The notes under the pieces were generated by a model that saw only the letters and a list, made by a program, of their open reading frames with translations, was not told the DNA's origin and ran no database searches. A stretch of 64,000 bases of DNA from Lachnospiraceae bacterium (GTDB taxonomy: Bacteria > Bacillota > Clostridia > Lachnospirales > Lachnospiraceae): assembly GCA_022792535.1 (NCBI GenBank), contig JAAWBG010000056.1:1-64000 (forward strand). The letters run 5' to 3'. Positions 51,325-62,873 of this stretch are shown here, in pieces (within the stretch, counting starts at the first letter, position 1; each line of letters starts with the position of its first letter). Made by a program: the position numbers and the translations under genes.

Positions 51325-51993
51325 TTAACGAAATGGCAGCTCTTCCCCACTGTATTTCATAAATTCTTTTTCATCTGTCTTCACCTGCTTTGAAGCACGT
51401 TCCTGTTCCTCCTGCATTGCCTGTTCCTTTGCCTCCTGATAGGCATCTATCACCACATTGTTGAGTTTTTCTCTGAACTCTTTTGTAATTGGAAAACATA
51501 CATCCTTATATTTGTTACCTGCCTTATAGGATGGCATTGCCACAAATATTCCATTCCTGCCCTGCACCACACTCACGTTCCCTACTACGAAACTGCCATT
51601 CAGCACGATGTTTGCAAATCCTACCATATTGCTGCCCTCACGGGCAAAGGGCTTTACCTGTACCGTAAACTCCGGTTCGTCCGACTTTTCAGTCTCCAGC
51701 CTGACCTCTGCCTTTCCTGTCTGCTCCATTTCGCCATAAAGTTTTAAAATGTCCTCATACAGTTCTTCACGAAACTCTTTTGTAATCGGAAAGCATACGT
51801 CCTTATAAACCGGATTATTATATTCATCTCTCTCTTTCGTGCGAAAACTGGGCATGGATATAAAATTACCCTTGCTCCCCTCAATCACCGCCACATTTGT
51901 GACCTTGAAGCTATTTCCAAATATAACGGTTGCAAATGCCTTCACACTTTTTTCAGGGTTATTGACTGCATTTAACTGGATTGAATACGCCAT
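51325..51993 (-). CDS. Tandem SpoVG-domain protein
   Basis: The 222-aa protein has two SpoVG-like domains, about 1-95 and 108-200, each with an A.V.FGNSFKV.NVAVIEG..G.FISMPS-type core and a shared KDVCFPITKEFREEL end. SpoVG is a small RNA/DNA-binding regulator, normally a single domain of about 95 aa. Double-domain forms occur on ICEs. AGGAGG precedes the ATG. It is the last clear gene of the conjugation operon before the terminator. Confidence 0.88.
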   Translation of the reverse strand: MAYSIQLNAVNNPEKSVKAFATVIFGNSFKVTNVAVIEGSKGNFISMPSFRTKERDEYNNPVYKDVCFPITKEFREELYEDILKLYGEMEQTGKAEVRLETEKSDEPEFTVQVKPFAREGSNMVGFANIVLNGSFVVGNVSVVQGRNGIFVAMPSYKAGNKYKDVCFPITKEFREKLNNVVIDAYQEAKEQAMQEEQERASKQVKTDEKEFMKYSGEELPFR

Positions 51994-52077
51994 AATTTCC
52001 TCCTTTTCTGTCCTTTAGGACGCTAAAATATTTTTTATTATCTGAACCGGCCTCCACTCTTAAAGTTTCAGGCAGAT

Positions 52078-52461
52078 TCATTTTCCCCCTGGCAGGATGC
52101 TATCCGGCATACAAATAAAGCAAAATAATTGTTCCAGATGCTCCAGTTTCATTTTTCCGTGGAGGTAATTTGCCAGTGTTATCACAAAACCATCCTGTTC
52201 ATAGTAAATCCATTCCTCATGCCCTTCCTCTTTCACCACAGTGACTGCAAAATCAGGCAGATACGCTTTTTCCTGCTCGTCATAATAACAAAACATTCCC
52301 TCATGCAGGTCAAGTCCCAGTTCCGGAATATTAACCCGCCACCCGCTGATGACAATCTGATAATCCTCCTCACTTTCCATAATGTCGTCCGGCACTTCTG
52401 CAAGTTCCTCCATCTCCGCAAGGATTTCTTCCACTTTCTCCAGTCTGTATGCCTTTTCCAT
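52078..52461 (-). CDS. Hypothetical ICE protein
   Basis: A 127-aa acidic protein (MEKAYRLEKVEEILAEMEEL ... GWRVNIPELGLDLHEGMFCYYDEQ), with a compact beta-rich middle. Unrecognised. AAGGAG precedes the ATG. Operon member between sortase and spoVG. Confidence 0.7.
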   Translation of the reverse strand: MEKAYRLEKVEEILAEMEELAEVPDDIMESEEDYQIVISGWRVNIPELGLDLHEGMFCYYDEQEKAYLPDFAVTVVKEEGHEEWIYYEQDGFVITLANYLHGKMKLEHLEQLFCFICMPDSILPGGK

Positions 52462-52545
52462 GTATTAACTCCTTCCCGATTTCCCTTTACCTCGCAGGGT
52501 TCCTGTTCCAAATCTGTATTCTTTTCTGCTCTTCTCCATCTTATT

Positions 52546-53175
52546 TCACCCCTTACAGGCACAGTGATACACCAGGCGCATGGTTCCGCTGTTCTCACAG
52601 GTAATCAGAGTAAGTTTCTTTTCCTCACCCTGTGCTTTTACGGAATTATCATATGGTTCCACAACTTCCCATGAAATGACTTCATACTGATATACGTTTC
52701 CTTCCTTATCTGTAATTTTTATTATATTCCCCTGAGAAAGTCTGTTCAGATACTTAAAATAAGCACCATACCTGCTCCCTCTGTGTCCGGCAAGTACACA
52801 GTTTCCTTTTTCACCGATTGCTGCAGTATTTGGTATATGGCCAATTCCATGGGCAAGCTGTTTGCTGTCTGTACCTTCCACAATAGGATATTTCAGGTCT
52901 AAAGCCTCTATCTCAATCAAACCAATCACATCCCCGGATGAAAGCAAGGATACATCTTTAAAATGACCGGGAATTTTGGCGCACTCATCCTCTGCTTCAT
53001 TCTCCCGCTTTTCCTCTTTTTTTCCGTCCTTCCTATACGCCTGTTCTGCACTTTGTTCAAACTGTTTTATCAGTTCAGCAGACTTTTGATTCCCGTAAAA
53101 ATAATAAAAAAATGGAACTGACATAGCCGCCAGCCCCGCCATAATAAATATTGCTGCCAGAATTTTCCGTATCAT
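52546..53175 (-). CDS. Sortase (class D-like)
   Basis: The 209-aa protein has one N-terminal membrane anchor ([22 protein letters not shown]) and a sortase domain with catalytic His131 (LAGHRG), Cys193 (TLITCEN) and Arg200. It would attach ICE surface proteins to peptidoglycan or pili. Its ATG overlaps the stop of the large upstream gene by 4 bp (ATGA), so translation is coupled. Confidence 0.9.
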   Translation of the reverse strand: MIRKILAAIFIMAGLAAMSVPFFYYFYGNQKSAELIKQFEQSAEQAYRKDGKKEEKRENEAEDECAKIPGHFKDVSLLSSGDVIGLIEIEALDLKYPIVEGTDSKQLAHGIGHIPNTAAIGEKGNCVLAGHRGSRYGAYFKYLNRLSQGNIIKITDKEGNVYQYEVISWEVVEPYDNSVKAQGEEKKLTLITCENSGTMRLVYHCACKG

Positions 53176-56100
53176 CTTCCCTCTTTTCCCAGCGGCTGAC
53201 TGCAGTAATCCATATGATCACTGCCCGGCTCCGCTGCCTTTTCATTGTCCTGTTTTTCACACAACTCTACATTTTCCACCTTTTCTTTCTCTAAATCCAA
53301 CTGCACATTCAGCTCATTCAGACGTGCGGTTTTCTCTTTCAGTTCCTCTTCCTGCATGAACGGTTTTTCATATTCCTCTTTGGCCTGCTCCAAATCACGC
53401 TGGTATTGTTCAAGCATTTTTTCCAGTTCCGGTACTTTAGAAGATATACCATGGCAGAGATTTTCCAGCTTCAACATATTTCCAACAGGACTTGTCGAGA
53501 GTTCTGCCTTGTAGTCAGTCTTCCCCCGCAAAACCATATAGTTTACACCGATGAAGTTTTTTTCTATCAAAAGCTCAAACCCCTTAAAACTTCCAATATG
53601 AGTAATTCCCCCGTTTTTGTGCTTACTGATTTCCTGTAACATAACTGTTCCGCCATCTGTCCTCTCAGCAAATTTTGTACTTTTTCCAGCAATATCTATC
53701 GTAACAGCAAAATCTGATTCTGAAATCAGTGCATCCTCTGCATTTTTTGCGTCCTCACGCACACATGCCAGCTTTTCAGCTGCCGCTTTCATGAGTTTCG
53801 GATAACGTATCATGAAATTATCCTGTAAGGAATAGCGCTGGCTGTCATAACTGCTTTTCAGCATCCTCAACCGCTGTACATCGTTTTCAAGCTGCATTTT
53901 TTCCTTTATCAGCGGGTTCCCGGTTGCCACAGCTTTTATCTCCGCATAGGAAAGAGTTGCCTCGTCAATGTCCTCACAGGTTCTTGACACTGCCCTGCTT
54001 GTCATAATCTGCGAAATAAAACGCTGCTTATTTTCCACCAGTGACCAGGAATATGCGTCAAAGGTTCCCTTTGTAACATAACGGTAAATTGCCACCTCCT
54101 CGTTTTCATTTCCCTGTCTCACTCCACGCCCTTCCCGCTGTTCAATACTTGAAGGCTTCCACGGACAATCCACATGGTGCATTGCTGTGATGTGCGCCTG
54201 TACGTTTACGCCCGTCCCGCACTGGTCCGTAGAACCAATCAGTATCTTTCTCCTGCCACTTCTCATATCTCTGAAAAGAGCTTCCCGCTGTGCATCGGTC
54301 TTTGCGTCATGTATAAAAGCGATTTCTTCTGCCGGAATTCCCTGTTTTACCAGTTCTGTTTTCAGATAATTGTAAATGTCAAACTGTCCGCCATTTATCA
54401 TGCGCTCTTCCCAGTCTGGTGTCCATGTGGCTTTTGGTGTCCCGATATCCGAAAAAATAAGCTGGCAGCCGATTTTATCTTCCCTGTTTCCGGAAAAATA
54501 TTCGGCTGCCACATTTGCTGCTACTTTATTCAGTTTCCCGTCCGGGTTGCTCGGCGCATCCAATTCCAGAAGTCTTGCGTCAGTCCCTAAAAGCCTTGCC
54601 TCTCCTGTGATTTTCAGGAAATTATCCACACTGGGCTCAACACCGCCTGCATGGATTGCTTCTGCACGTTTCGCAAATTCTTCCATAACCTGCTTCACAT
54701 ACCAGTCCGGCTCGCTCTCTACGATAATTGGCTTTCCGCTCCTTAATGCAGGCACAGGAAGATTGAGCATGTCCGGTGTCTGCACATCGGCAACCTCACG
54801 GAATGATGTCATAAGCTCTGGCACGTTTGTAAATTTGTTAAAACGACTTTTAAACCGAAACCCGCTGCCTTCCACAGTCAGCTCCAGTGCGGTTGTCACC
54901 TCTCCAAAATTTGACGCCCATGAATCAAAATGGTAAATTCCCATCCGCTCTAATGTATTTTTCTGCAGATAAAGCTGCATCACATACAGCTCACACATCG
55001 TATTACTCACGGGAGTTCCTGTTGCAAACACAATGCCTCTCCCATCATTGATTTCATTAAGGTACTGACATTTCAGATACATATCCATTGCCTTTTTAGA
55101 GCCTGTACCGGATATGCCCGACACGTTGTTGATTTTAGAAAAAATCGACATATTTTTAAAATGGTGTGCTTCGTCTACCATAATAGAGTCAATACCCAGT
55201 TCTTCAAAAGTAATCAGGTCATCTTTGCGGCTTTCCTCCGTCAGAGCTTTTAGCTGCTCGTCCAGTTTTTTCTTCTGTGCCTCCATCTGCTTAATGCTCC
55301 ACCGCTCCCCTTTTTCTGCCTTGACTTCGTCAATCGCATTAGAAATCTCCTGTATCTGTGCCTGCAGCATACGTTCTTTTCGTTCCCCTGAGATTGGTAT
55401 TTTCTCAAACTGCGAATGGGACATAATAATACAATCATAATCCCCGGTTGCAATGCGTGACACAAACTGCTTCCTACGGCTCTTTTCAAAGTCACGCTCC
55501 GTTGCTACAAGAATATTAGCAGACGGGTACAGCCGCATGAACTCCCCTGCTGTCTGCCCTACGATGGACTTCGGCACGACAATAACGTTCTTGTTGGCAA
55601 GGCCAAGCCGCCGCTGTTCCATACATGCCGCCATCATCGTAAAAGTTTTTCCTGCCCCTACACAATGTGCAAGCAGCGTATTCCCACCGAGAAGGATTCT
55701 TGCGACTGCATTTTTCTGGTGGTCACGCAGTTTAATCTCCGGATTCATGCCGGGGAATGTCAGATGTGAACCATTATATTCCCGCAAGCGGATATTGTTA
55801 AACGTCTCATTGTAATAATCCACATATTTCTTCCTTCTTTCCGGTTCTTTAAATATCCAGTTTTGAAAAGCCTCTTTCATCTGGTTCTGCTTTTCCCTTG
55901 CAATCATGGTTTCCTTCTTATTTACAACATAATGATACCTGCCATCGCTGTCATCCACTCTGTCACGGACTGTAACGGTACGCAGATTTAAGGTTTCCTC
56001 AAAAATGGAATAAGCGTCAATCCGTTTTGTTCCGTATGTTTCTGTCGCAGCAACAGAGCTGTTATCAAGCCATTTCCCCTCAATAAACCAGTTCATGTTA

Positions 56101-59100
56101 TAAGGGTTGAGTTTTACCTGCATGCCGGAACTGCTCCATTCTGTCCGCAGTGCTCTTGCCCTGGGCGGTGTTTTCAGAAGCTCATAAATGAATTGTTCAT
56201 AATCTTCCGGTTCAATCCATGTAGTTCCGATTCGCACGTCGATTTCAGATGCGTCAAGATTCTCCGGCTGCACATTTTTCAGCGATTCCACATTTATACT
56301 GAATAACTCTGGTTTTTCCTTCCTGTAAACTTCCGCAATTCTTAACTTATCACGCACATTGCCGGTCAGATATTCATCCGCTGTTTTCCATCCCATATTC
56401 AGGTTGTCAGAGTCATATTCCGCAGGTTCCAGATACACAAGTCCCTCCAGCTCCTTTAAAAGAACCTCTCTTTTTACTTCCGACTCCATATCAGGTAAAA
56501 GCCTCCTGCCTTCTGGCAGGTCCTTCATATTTTTGCTGATATCCGGCTCATAAATACTTAACATAAACGGGATATTGACCGAACCAAACTCATTAACAGA
56601 TACATTCAACGCCTCTACCGCAGTCTCCACATGCTCTATCTGATTCTTTGCGCGGATTGTCTGCCTGTAGAACATATCTGCTTTTTCTGCTCTCCCTTCT
56701 TCGTCTACAACTTCAAGAGAACATAACAGAGGATAATCTGCATCATCACGGAATGCCTGACCATTTCCTCTCCCGGTCAGCGGCCCGTATTTTTTCACAT
56801 AAGTATCATACTTTTCATTCAGAAGTTTCTGCTGGCTTTCTAATTCCTCTTTGCTGCACCCTTCCACCTGGATAAAAATAAGCTGTCTTGTGATTGTGCG
56901 GATTTCATCCATATATCGTATGCGTTCCTCTGCCATAGCCGATACTTCCTTGTGGTACATAACAGAATTTTCACGGTAATAGAGTTTCCCATCTACAAAG
57001 GTGTAGGTGTAATTCTTTACATCAGGATCAGCCTCGATGACGTCCTTTGTGCTTTCCTCCTCTCCTGCAAACTCCGCCACGTTGGTAATCCTGCCGGCAA
57101 GCTGTACTACTGCTGCTTCCAATGCTGATTTTAAGTCAAAGTTTTCATCGTGGTTGACACAGCTTGTGTATTTGCTGCCATTCCCAAACATGCGGATATC
57201 ATACTCCATTGTTCCGAGCATCATTTCCGGATGTTCCACAAAATAAGAATTAACCGCTATGCCTTCCTCTGTTTTTCCAAGATGTACCCAGTCCGACTCC
57301 GACACAATTTTTCTTTCCCTTTTCTGCAGAAACAGGATGTCGCTGGTGACATCCGTTCCTGCGCTGTCCCTGAAAGCTGTATTGGGAAGCCGGATTGCCC
57401 CTAACAGTTCCGCCCGCTCCGCAAGATATTTCCTTACGGAAGGGTTCGCCTTGTCAAGCGTCCCTTTGCTTGTGATGAAGGCCACAATGCCTCCCGGTCT
57501 GACCTTATCCAGTGCCTTTGCAAAAAAGTAGTCGTGGATACGGAAATTATTTTTTGTATATTTCGCGTCATAGAGCTTGTAATCACCAAATGGCACATTC
57601 CCCACTGCAACATCAAAAAAATTATCCGGGTACTGTGTTTCTTCAAATCCCATTACTTTTATCTGCGCTTTTGGATACAGCAGCTTTGCAATCCGCCCGC
57701 TGATGTCATCTTTTTCCACGCCATAAAGTCTGCTCTCCTGCATGGTCTCCGGTAATGTTCCAAAAAAATGACCGACGCCAAGCGCCGGCTCTAAAATACT
57801 TCCTTTTCGGAAACCAAATTTTTCCAATGCACTGTAAACTGCCTGTGTGATAACAGGAGAAGTGTAAAATGCTGTGTTGACACTTTCTCTTGCATTCTCA
57901 TATTCTGATTGAGAAAGAAGTTCTTTCAACTCGACATACTCTTTCTGCCAGTTTTCGTTTCTTTCATCAAAAGCCTGCGCTATGCCTCCCCATCCTGCAT
58001 ACCGTGCAAGCACTTTCTGTTCTTCCGGCGTAGCTGTTCTGTCCTCATATTCTATTTTCTTTAACAGACGGATTGCCTCTACGTTCCACTGGTATCTTGT
58101 TTTCTGTCCGCCTTTTGGAAGTTCTTCGTCCTCAAAGCGGAAGTTCACTTTTTGCTGCCTGCCGGATAAATCAGTCAGTTTGTCATCAAACTTTTCCTGC
58201 TCTTCTGCCCCATCAATACTGACTCCCTCAAAGTCTGGCTCCTGCCGCATAAGTTCCTTATATTCATGGTATATCTCCATGAACCAGGGCATTGCTGCAA
58301 ATGCTTCCGGCGCTTCTTTAAAACGTTCAAAAATTTCCTCTGTCAGGTAGTTGTTTTTCTCTATCATGTGCAGAATCAGGTCAGCACAGTAACGGTAATC
58401 CACACGTTTTTCTCCTTTTGTACCATCTGAACGTAGATAAGAAATATCAATTCCGTCTTTGTCCCTGCTGATTTTACACTTACCCCAGGAATTATTTGTG
58501 TATTCTGACATGAAGAAACCTTCCCTCTGCTCCCCATACACACTTGCAAGAAACTCTGTCTTACTCTCCATGTTCATATTGGTGGTAAAGATATCATAAA
58601 TCAGCGTCTTTACAGATATATACTGGATTTCTTCATTAAAATATCTCTTTAATGGTTCTAACCAGAGATTTTCTTTCCCTTCTTCCTCCTTTTCAGAGAT
58701 TCCCTGTACCATATCAGAGGTTTTCCGGTAAATAAATTCTGTTTTGTCCGGACTACGACTTGAAAATCTGTCATGTTCAAACTGCTGCTGCACTGAAAAC
58801 GGAATCCTGTCATCTTTCTGAGATTTATCAGGCATCATCACTTCTTCAAACAGAAAGTCATAGAACTGCCTTCCATGCCATACCGTTTCCCCGTCGCTTG
58901 CAATAATTTCATCATAAGCGTCGTCCCATGCAACCTCCATTTGCTCCTGTATGCCTGTCAGTTCAAAAACCGTATCCAGGGTATCAAGACGCTTCTGCTG
59001 ACGCTGCTCTGTATTCTCCGAAAAATACCTGTCCGCTTCTTCCTTCAGAATCTTTATCCATGCATTCATTGGGTATTTCTTCATAGCATCTTCTATTTCA

Positions 59101-61199
59101 GAATAAGGCGCATAGGTCTGGTATACACCATCCGCTATCATACTGTTCACATAAGCCGCACAATCCCACCAGTCCAGTTCTGTTTTCCATTTCGTTCCTT
59201 CACCGTCATAATATTCAATAAAAACACCTTCCTTTGTCCGTTCAATATTACATCTGCCATACTGATTTTCAAAACGATTCTCTATGCTGTTCGCATAAGG
59301 ATTTTTACAAAATACGGTTTCCAGAAATTGTACTTTATCACTCATGGGCAGTTCTTTACGGAATACTTCATATAACAGCATGTTCGGAATCGGACTCCGG
59401 AAACTTTTCTGGAAAAATTCATCCATGGGTTCCTGCCACACTGCCGCCGATACATTGTCAGAATCCAATGAATTGGGTGGGGTATAGTATGCCCCTGCCA
59501 TAATCAACGCACTCAATTCACGCTCTATGGCTTTCCAGTTCACATAACCCTCTTTTTCTATCCCTCCCTCACGCCACTGGAAACGGATTCCTTTTGTTGA
59601 AAATGCATCATATCCGTGCAGTCCGTCTCCTTCCATGGGCCATCCTGCACCGCCCTGTCCGTATTCCTTACGGATTGCCTTTACACGCTCCCCTGAATCA
59701 GGAATATCCTGAAACATTGTATAAATGCGTCTTTTCCCATGTTCATACCCGCTGCCCCGCATAAGCGCCTGTGTAATATACTCATGCGGCACAGTAAGCA
59801 TCTGTTCCGGTTTCTGATAAGAATACTCCTCCGGCAATGTAATATTGCTATTCTGCGCAAATCGGGCAGAGAACTGCTCTTCATCCCTGTCCGTTGTGCC
59901 GGACGCAGGCGGCTTTGCTGCATATTTCCCTTCTGCGTCCGTGTACCTAAAAAAGGAAGCCTGTTCATGGCTTCCTTTCTGTGTATCAGACCCCCCTGAA
60001 GAATTGATTTCATTTAACTCCTGCTCAATTTCCCTGTCAAGCTCCGTTTTTCTGGTATTTTGTTGTACATCGTCCCCTAATGGAATTTCATCACGACTTC
60101 GTTCATCACGATTTCCTCTGCCTGCACCCTCGCCTGTTGACGTAACTGCCACATCTCCATGGTCGAGTTTTCGTCCTTTGGCGGATTGTTTTTCAGGTAA
60201 CTGCTTTCCAGTTTGTCCATCATCCGGTTTGCTTCCTCCTCCACTTCCTGCATCTTCTCCGCCAGTTTTCCGAATCTCTGCAGTGTCCGGTATCTGTCGT
60301 TGTGGTCCTCCTTCAGGTACTCCATCGCCCTCACTGCGAACCTCCCCAGATTTGTCATGCTCACTGTTTCCTCCGGTGTTGTAAGATTGGGGTACAACAT
60401 CCCGTCCGCTCCCTCGTGATACGTCATTGTTATCTCTGCCATCTGCAATACTCCTTTCTTCCATCTGTATCAAGTCACTTGCAATTCCTCTCAGCACCTT
60501 ACAGGATATATCGCTGAGCAGAGACCCTAAACGATAGATTTCCTCCTCTTTTGTAAATGCAGTAACAAAGGAGAAATCCTGTTTCTCAGCAGGAAGGTCA
60601 AAACCACATCTTGTAAATACCGCATACATAACGCTCCTTTTTAACGCTTCCTCCGCCGCAATCTCCTGCAATCTGCCATTTTCCATTACCTGTTTGTTTC
60701 CAACCAGGTTTGTAAACTCGGCAATACGTCCTCCAAATTCTGAGTCCATTATGACTCTGATTCGTTTTTCTGTAAAGTCTTTTAGAAAAGATTTATCAGA
60801 TTCTTTCTCCTCTGTCAGAACAGTGCTCTCTTTTTCCTTTAACCATGCAGCATAGGTTTTTATGGTATCTCCGGTAAATTTCCACGTCAGACAGCTATCT
60901 TTACCCTTCGTATCTGATATATCAAAAACATACCGTATCTCCTGCTTTAAAGCCCTTGATGGAAATATTGCAATACTTCTGCTGCCACGTCTCACATACC
61001 GCCCTACTTTTTTCCATGTGTCAAAATCCGCAACCAGTGTTGCCCCTGGTCTTTGCATATAAATCATGAGAATATTATCAAATTCATAGCGGTAGAGCTG
61101 TCCGGTAAGCCTGCATATACTTTTCCATGCCTGTCCATTTCCGGTCACTTCATCCAGAGCAGCATCATACAGTTTCGATGTTTTCGTGTCTGCGCTCAT
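53172..61199 (-). CDS. ICE mega-protein: ArdC-like / N6-adenine methylase / SNF2-type helicase
   Basis: The 2675-aa protein has, in order: an ArdC/LtrC-like N-terminal ssDNA-binding domain (1-150, [22 protein letters not shown]); a low-complexity linker (about 250-440) whose DNA also encodes a tnpV-like gene in another frame; two homologous domains (about 603-683 and 853-945); an N6-adenine methylase ([15 protein letters not shown] near 1138, GNVPFGDYK near 1203); and a superfamily-2 helicase (Walker [12 protein letters not shown] near 1846, DEAHHFKN near 2006, [10 protein letters not shown] near 2360). It probably protects or processes transferred DNA. The ATG follows GGAGG. MT-A70 lies upstream; sortase overlaps downstream. 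Confidence 0.92.
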   Translation of the reverse strand: MSADTKTSKLYDAALDEVTGNGQAWKSICRLTGQLYRYEFDNILMIYMQRPGATLVADFDTWKKVGRYVRRGSRSIAIFPSRALKQEIRYVFDISDTKGKDSCLTWKFTGDTIKTYAAWLKEKESTVLTEEKESDKSFLKDFTEKRIRVIMDSEFGGRIAEFTNLVGNKQVMENGRLQEIAAEEALKRSVMYAVFTRCGFDLPAEKQDFSFVTAFTKEEEIYRLGSLLSDISCKVLRGIASDLIQMEERSIADGRDNNDVSRGSGRDVVPQSYNTGGNSEHDKSGEVRSEGDGVPEGGPQRQIPDTAEIRKTGGEDAGSGGGSKPDDGQTGKQLPEKQSAKGRKLDHGDVAVTSTGEGAGRGNRDERSRDEIPLGDDVQQNTRKTELDREIEQELNEINSSGGSDTQKGSHEQASFFRYTDAEGKYAAKPPASGTTDRDEEQFSARFAQNSNITLPEEYSYQKPEQMLTVPHEYITQALMRGSGYEHGKRRIYTMFQDIPDSGERVKAIRKEYGQGGAGWPMEGDGLHGYDAFSTKGIRFQWREGGIEKEGYVNWKAIERELSALIMAGAYYTPPNSLDSDNVSAAVWQEPMDEFFQKSFRSPIPNMLLYEVFRKELPMSDKVQFLETVFCKNPYANSIENRFENQYGRCNIERTKEGVFIEYYDGEGTKWKTELDWWDCAAYVNSMIADGVYQTYAPYSEIEDAMKKYPMNAWIKILKEEADRYFSENTEQRQQKRLDTLDTVFELTGIQEQMEVAWDDAYDEIIASDGETVWHGRQFYDFLFEEVMMPDKSQKDDRIPFSVQQQFEHDRFSSRSPDKTEFIYRKTSDMVQGISEKEEEGKENLWLEPLKRYFNEEIQYISVKTLIYDIFTTNMNMESKTEFLASVYGEQREGFFMSEYTNNSWGKCKISRDKDGIDISYLRSDGTKGEKRVDYRYCADLILHMIEKNNYLTEEIFERFKEAPEAFAAMPWFMEIYHEYKELMRQEPDFEGVSIDGAEEQEKFDDKLTDLSGRQQKVNFRFEDEELPKGGQKTRYQWNVEAIRLLKKIEYEDRTATPEEQKVLARYAGWGGIAQAFDERNENWQKEYVELKELLSQSEYENARESVNTAFYTSPVITQAVYSALEKFGFRKGSILEPALGVGHFFGTLPETMQESRLYGVEKDDISGRIAKLLYPKAQIKVMGFEETQYPDNFFDVAVGNVPFGDYKLYDAKYTKNNFRIHDYFFAKALDKVRPGGIVAFITSKGTLDKANPSVRKYLAERAELLGAIRLPNTAFRDSAGTDVTSDILFLQKRERKIVSESDWVHLGKTEEGIAVNSYFVEHPEMMLGTMEYDIRMFGNGSKYTSCVNHDENFDLKSALEAAVVQLAGRITNVAEFAGEEESTKDVIEADPDVKNYTYTFVDGKLYYRENSVMYHKEVSAMAEERIRYMDEIRTITRQLIFIQVEGCSKEELESQQKLLNEKYDTYVKKYGPLTGRGNGQAFRDDADYPLLCSLEVVDEEGRAEKADMFYRQTIRAKNQIEHVETAVEALNVSVNEFGSVNIPFMLSIYEPDISKNMKDLPEGRRLLPDMESEVKREVLLKELEGLVYLEPAEYDSDNLNMGWKTADEYLTGNVRDKLRIAEVYRKEKPELFSINVESLKNVQPENLDASEIDVRIGTTWIEPEDYEQFIYELLKTPPRARALRTEWSSSGMQVKLNPYNMNWFIEGKWLDNSSVAATETYGTKRIDAYSIFEETLNLRTVTVRDRVDDSDGRYHYVVNKKETMIAREKQNQMKEAFQNWIFKEPERRKKYVDYYNETFNNIRLREYNGSHLTFPGMNPEIKLRDHQKNAVARILLGGNTLLAHCVGAGKTFTMMAACMEQRRLGLANKNVIVVPKSIVGQTAGEFMRLYPSANILVATERDFEKSRRKQFVSRIATGDYDCIIMSHSQFEKIPISGERKERMLQAQIQEISNAIDEVKAEKGERWSIKQMEAQKKKLDEQLKALTEESRKDDLITFEELGIDSIMVDEAHHFKNMSIFSKINNVSGISGTGSKKAMDMYLKCQYLNEINDGRGIVFATGTPVSNTMCELYVMQLYLQKNTLERMGIYHFDSWASNFGEVTTALELTVEGSGFRFKSRFNKFTNVPELMTSFREVADVQTPDMLNLPVPALRSGKPIIVESEPDWYVKQVMEEFAKRAEAIHAGGVEPSVDNFLKITGEARLLGTDARLLELDAPSNPDGKLNKVAANVAAEYFSGNREDKIGCQLIFSDIGTPKATWTPDWEERMINGGQFDIYNYLKTELVKQGIPAEEIAFIHDAKTDAQREALFRDMRSGRRKILIGSTDQCGTGVNVQAHITAMHHVDCPWKPSSIEQREGRGVRQGNENEEVAIYRYVTKGTFDAYSWSLVENKQRFISQIMTSRAVSRTCEDIDEATLSYAEIKAVATGNPLIKEKMQLENDVQRLRMLKSSYDSQRYSLQDNFMIRYPKLMKAAAEKLACVREDAKNAEDALISESDFAVTIDIAGKSTKFAERTDGGTVMLQEISKHKNGGITHIGSFKGFELLIEKNFIGVNYMVLRGKTDYKAELSTSPVGNMLKLENLCHGISSKVPELEKMLEQYQRDLEQAKEEYEKPFMQEEELKEKTARLNELNVQLDLEKEKVENVELCEKQDNEKAAEPGSDHMDYCSQPLGKEGR
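60077..60442 (-). CDS. tnpV: TnpV-like protein nested in another frame
   Basis: The 121-aa frame [20 protein letters not shown]... lies entirely inside the mega-gene, same strand, shifted frame. It has an AAAGGAG site eight nt before its ATG. The pattern TYxExxGxLxPNLTxPEE, YLKE, GKL, a coiled middle and [10 protein letters not shown] matches the TnpV family of clostridial transposons (Tn4451-type). The host protein is low-complexity over the same stretch, as expected if it is the overprinted frame. The function of TnpV is unknown. Confidence 0.75.
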   Translation of the reverse strand: MAEITMTYHEGADGMLYPNLTTPEETVSMTNLGRFAVRAMEYLKEDHNDRYRTLQRFGKLAEKMQEVEEEANRMMDKLESSYLKNNPPKDENSTMEMWQLRQQARVQAEEIVMNEVVMKFH

Positions 61200-61202
61200 T
61201 TC

Positions 61203-61766
61203 TCATACCTCCAATATTGCCTCTCTGATATCCCTGCCATCTATCTCATTCCCAAGACAGTCCCATCCTTCGTATTTCTGCCTCGCAAACAGTTCTATCC
61301 GTGGCAGGTCTCCGCACAGTTCCACAATACGCTCTCGTATCTCATCCGGTTTTTTACTGTGTTCCATAATTCTTGCATCACATACCTGCGAAACAGATTT
61401 TGATACCCTCTTTGGCCTGCCCTTTGTTCCAAGAATACAGATTTCTGAATTGGAACGTGTCCAGAAACCAAGCCCCATAAAAAATGTGTCTGCTTTTTTA
61501 TTTCGTTTTACCCAGTTAAAACCGCAGGTCTTATAGGTAAATCCCCATGATTCCATAACAGAAATCCCTTCCGGCAGACAGGGAAATGTAAGCCATAAAA
61601 AAAGGACACAGTCATTATCAGCTATGCTGTCAACTGGTAATGACCGTATCGCATCAATGTTCATGGTATGGTAATGGTTTTCTGCGCTCCTGCCCTCTCC
61701 TTTTTTGGAATATACTTTATACTGCCATGGCGGGTCGGCGTAAATAATGTTATATTTTTTTCCCAA
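61203..61766 (-). CDS. MT-A70 family adenine methyltransferase
   Basis: The 187-aa protein has the catalytic DPPW (IIYADPPWQYKVY), an LFLWLTFPCLPEG helix and a GRPKRVSKSVSQV target loop typical of MT-A70-like N6-adenine methylases on phages and ICEs. It may protect the ICE from restriction. The start is TTG behind AGGAGGAG, and the stop is 3 bp before the mega-gene start. Confidence 0.92.
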   Translation of the reverse strand: MGKKYNIIYADPPWQYKVYSKKGEGRSAENHYHTMNIDAIRSLPVDSIADNDCVLFLWLTFPCLPEGISVMESWGFTYKTCGFNWVKRNKKADTFFMGLGFWTRSNSEICILGTKGRPKRVSKSVSQVCDARIMEHSKKPDEIRERIVELCGDLPRIELFARQKYEGWDCLGNEIDGRDIREAILEV

Positions 61767-61771
61767 TATAC

Positions 61772-62146
61772 CTACTCCTCCTGAACCTTAATCAACGTGG
61801 AAAACAGCTTATATTCTTCCTTATCCATTTCCACAGCAAAGGAAACTGCATTCTCCATCCTCTTAGCCCTGTCTGCTGCCTTCTTTACTTTCTTTGCAAG
61901 ACGTAAGAATACAAAATTTTCTTTGGCAAGCTCCATGCATTTTTTAAAGTCCATTTCCATTTTCTCAATCTGTTCCTGCCTTCTCTGAATTTCTTCTGCA
62001 AGTTTTGTCTCAATTTCTTTTCTGTCTGTAATATCTATAAATACCTCTGCTTTTGTCCTGCCGGAACGTTCCCATTCCTTATGCAGCAACTTCACCAGAT
62101 ACTCCATATTTTTAACTGCCTTTTTTCCTGTTACTACTCTGTCCAT
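61772..62146 (-). CDS. Hypothetical coiled-coil ICE protein
   Basis: A 124-aa Lys/Glu-rich protein with a long central coiled coil (ETKLAEEIQRRQEQIEKME). The ATG at 62146 follows AAGGAGG; the longer frame to 62224 starts in the repeated leader cassette. Function unknown; in the conjugation operon. Confidence 0.72.
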   Translation of the reverse strand: MDRVVTGKKAVKNMEYLVKLLHKEWERSGRTKAEVFIDITDRKEIETKLAEEIQRRQEQIEKMEMDFKKCMELAKENFVFLRLAKKVKKAADRAKRMENAVSFAVEMDKEEYKLFSTLIKVQEE

Positions 62147-62150
62147 ATGC

Positions 62151-62187
62151 TTTCCTCCTTTTTGCCCTGCTCTTTGGGCATACAGGT
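62151..62187 (-). repeat. Leader cassette copy 3
   Basis: On the minus strand it reads TATGCCCAAAGAGCAGGGC followed by AAAAAGGAGG, matching the 35-bp cassettes at 35909-35994 and leading into the ribosome site of the coiled-coil gene. Confidence 0.65.
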
Positions 62188-62257
62188 ATGCCCCAGGCCG
62201 CCCTCTCTTGATACTTCGTGTCAATTCACCTTGTACCCGCAGGGTGCTCCCTCCTGG

Positions 62258-62863
62258 TCATCGTGATGGTCCTGTTTTCATGCCAAACTGGAACAGAGAA
62301 AACTGCCCGTTTTCATGCATCTGCCCCGGTTCTTTTCTTTTTTCATCAATTATTTTCATCATTTCTTCGGCACACTGGGCAAAAGACTCCAGATATCCCT
62401 CCGGTCTGCCTGCGTGGCGGCGCATTGTAATCAAATCTCCATCCTTTATGGCTCTTGCAAGCCCGGAAACATACCCAAGCACGTTATAAAGACTTATCTG
62501 TTTTGCCTCTTTTTCCGACAGCATATCTTTGTTTGCAAAAAGATACAGAAAATTTGTGTCTGTGATATAGTGCTGTAATGCCTGTGCTGCACCGTCCTTT
62601 ATCTCCCCTGTCCTTGCCATATAACTGCTCTTTATCTCCGGCGGTATTTCCCGGTAAAAAATTTCCGGGTATTTTTCATAATCTGTTCCATACTGCTCTA
62701 TCATCTCGTTTTTATAATGCATGATGTGGTTTCTTACAAGGTTCATGTTCGTACCGTCCGCATGGAACGGATCACTGCCGCCATGTTCTTTCAGATATTC
62801 CCATTGTTCAAAAGACTTTGCCATTTCCGCTGCAAGGTCTTCTTTTTCTTTCTTTTTTCCCAT
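62258..62863 (-). CDS. Hypothetical ICE protein
   Basis: A 201-aa cytosolic protein (MGKKKEKEDLAAEMAKSFEQW ... AARTGEIKDG-like helix, EKEAKQISLYNVLGYVSGLARAI). Unrecognised. The ATG at 62863 follows AGGAG located around the stop of the NlpC/P60 gene. Confidence 0.7.
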   Translation of the reverse strand: MGKKKEKEDLAAEMAKSFEQWEYLKEHGGSDPFHADGTNMNLVRNHIMHYKNEMIEQYGTDYEKYPEIFYREIPPEIKSSYMARTGEIKDGAAQALQHYITDTNFLYLFANKDMLSEKEAKQISLYNVLGYVSGLARAIKDGDLITMRRHAGRPEGYLESFAQCAEEMMKIIDEKRKEPGQMHENGQFSLFQFGMKTGPSR

Positions 62864-62873
62864 ATATCGTCTC

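Noticed and set aside
54376..54936. 186-codon plus-strand frame
   Set aside because: Ser/Pro-rich shadow of the helicase gene on the other strand.
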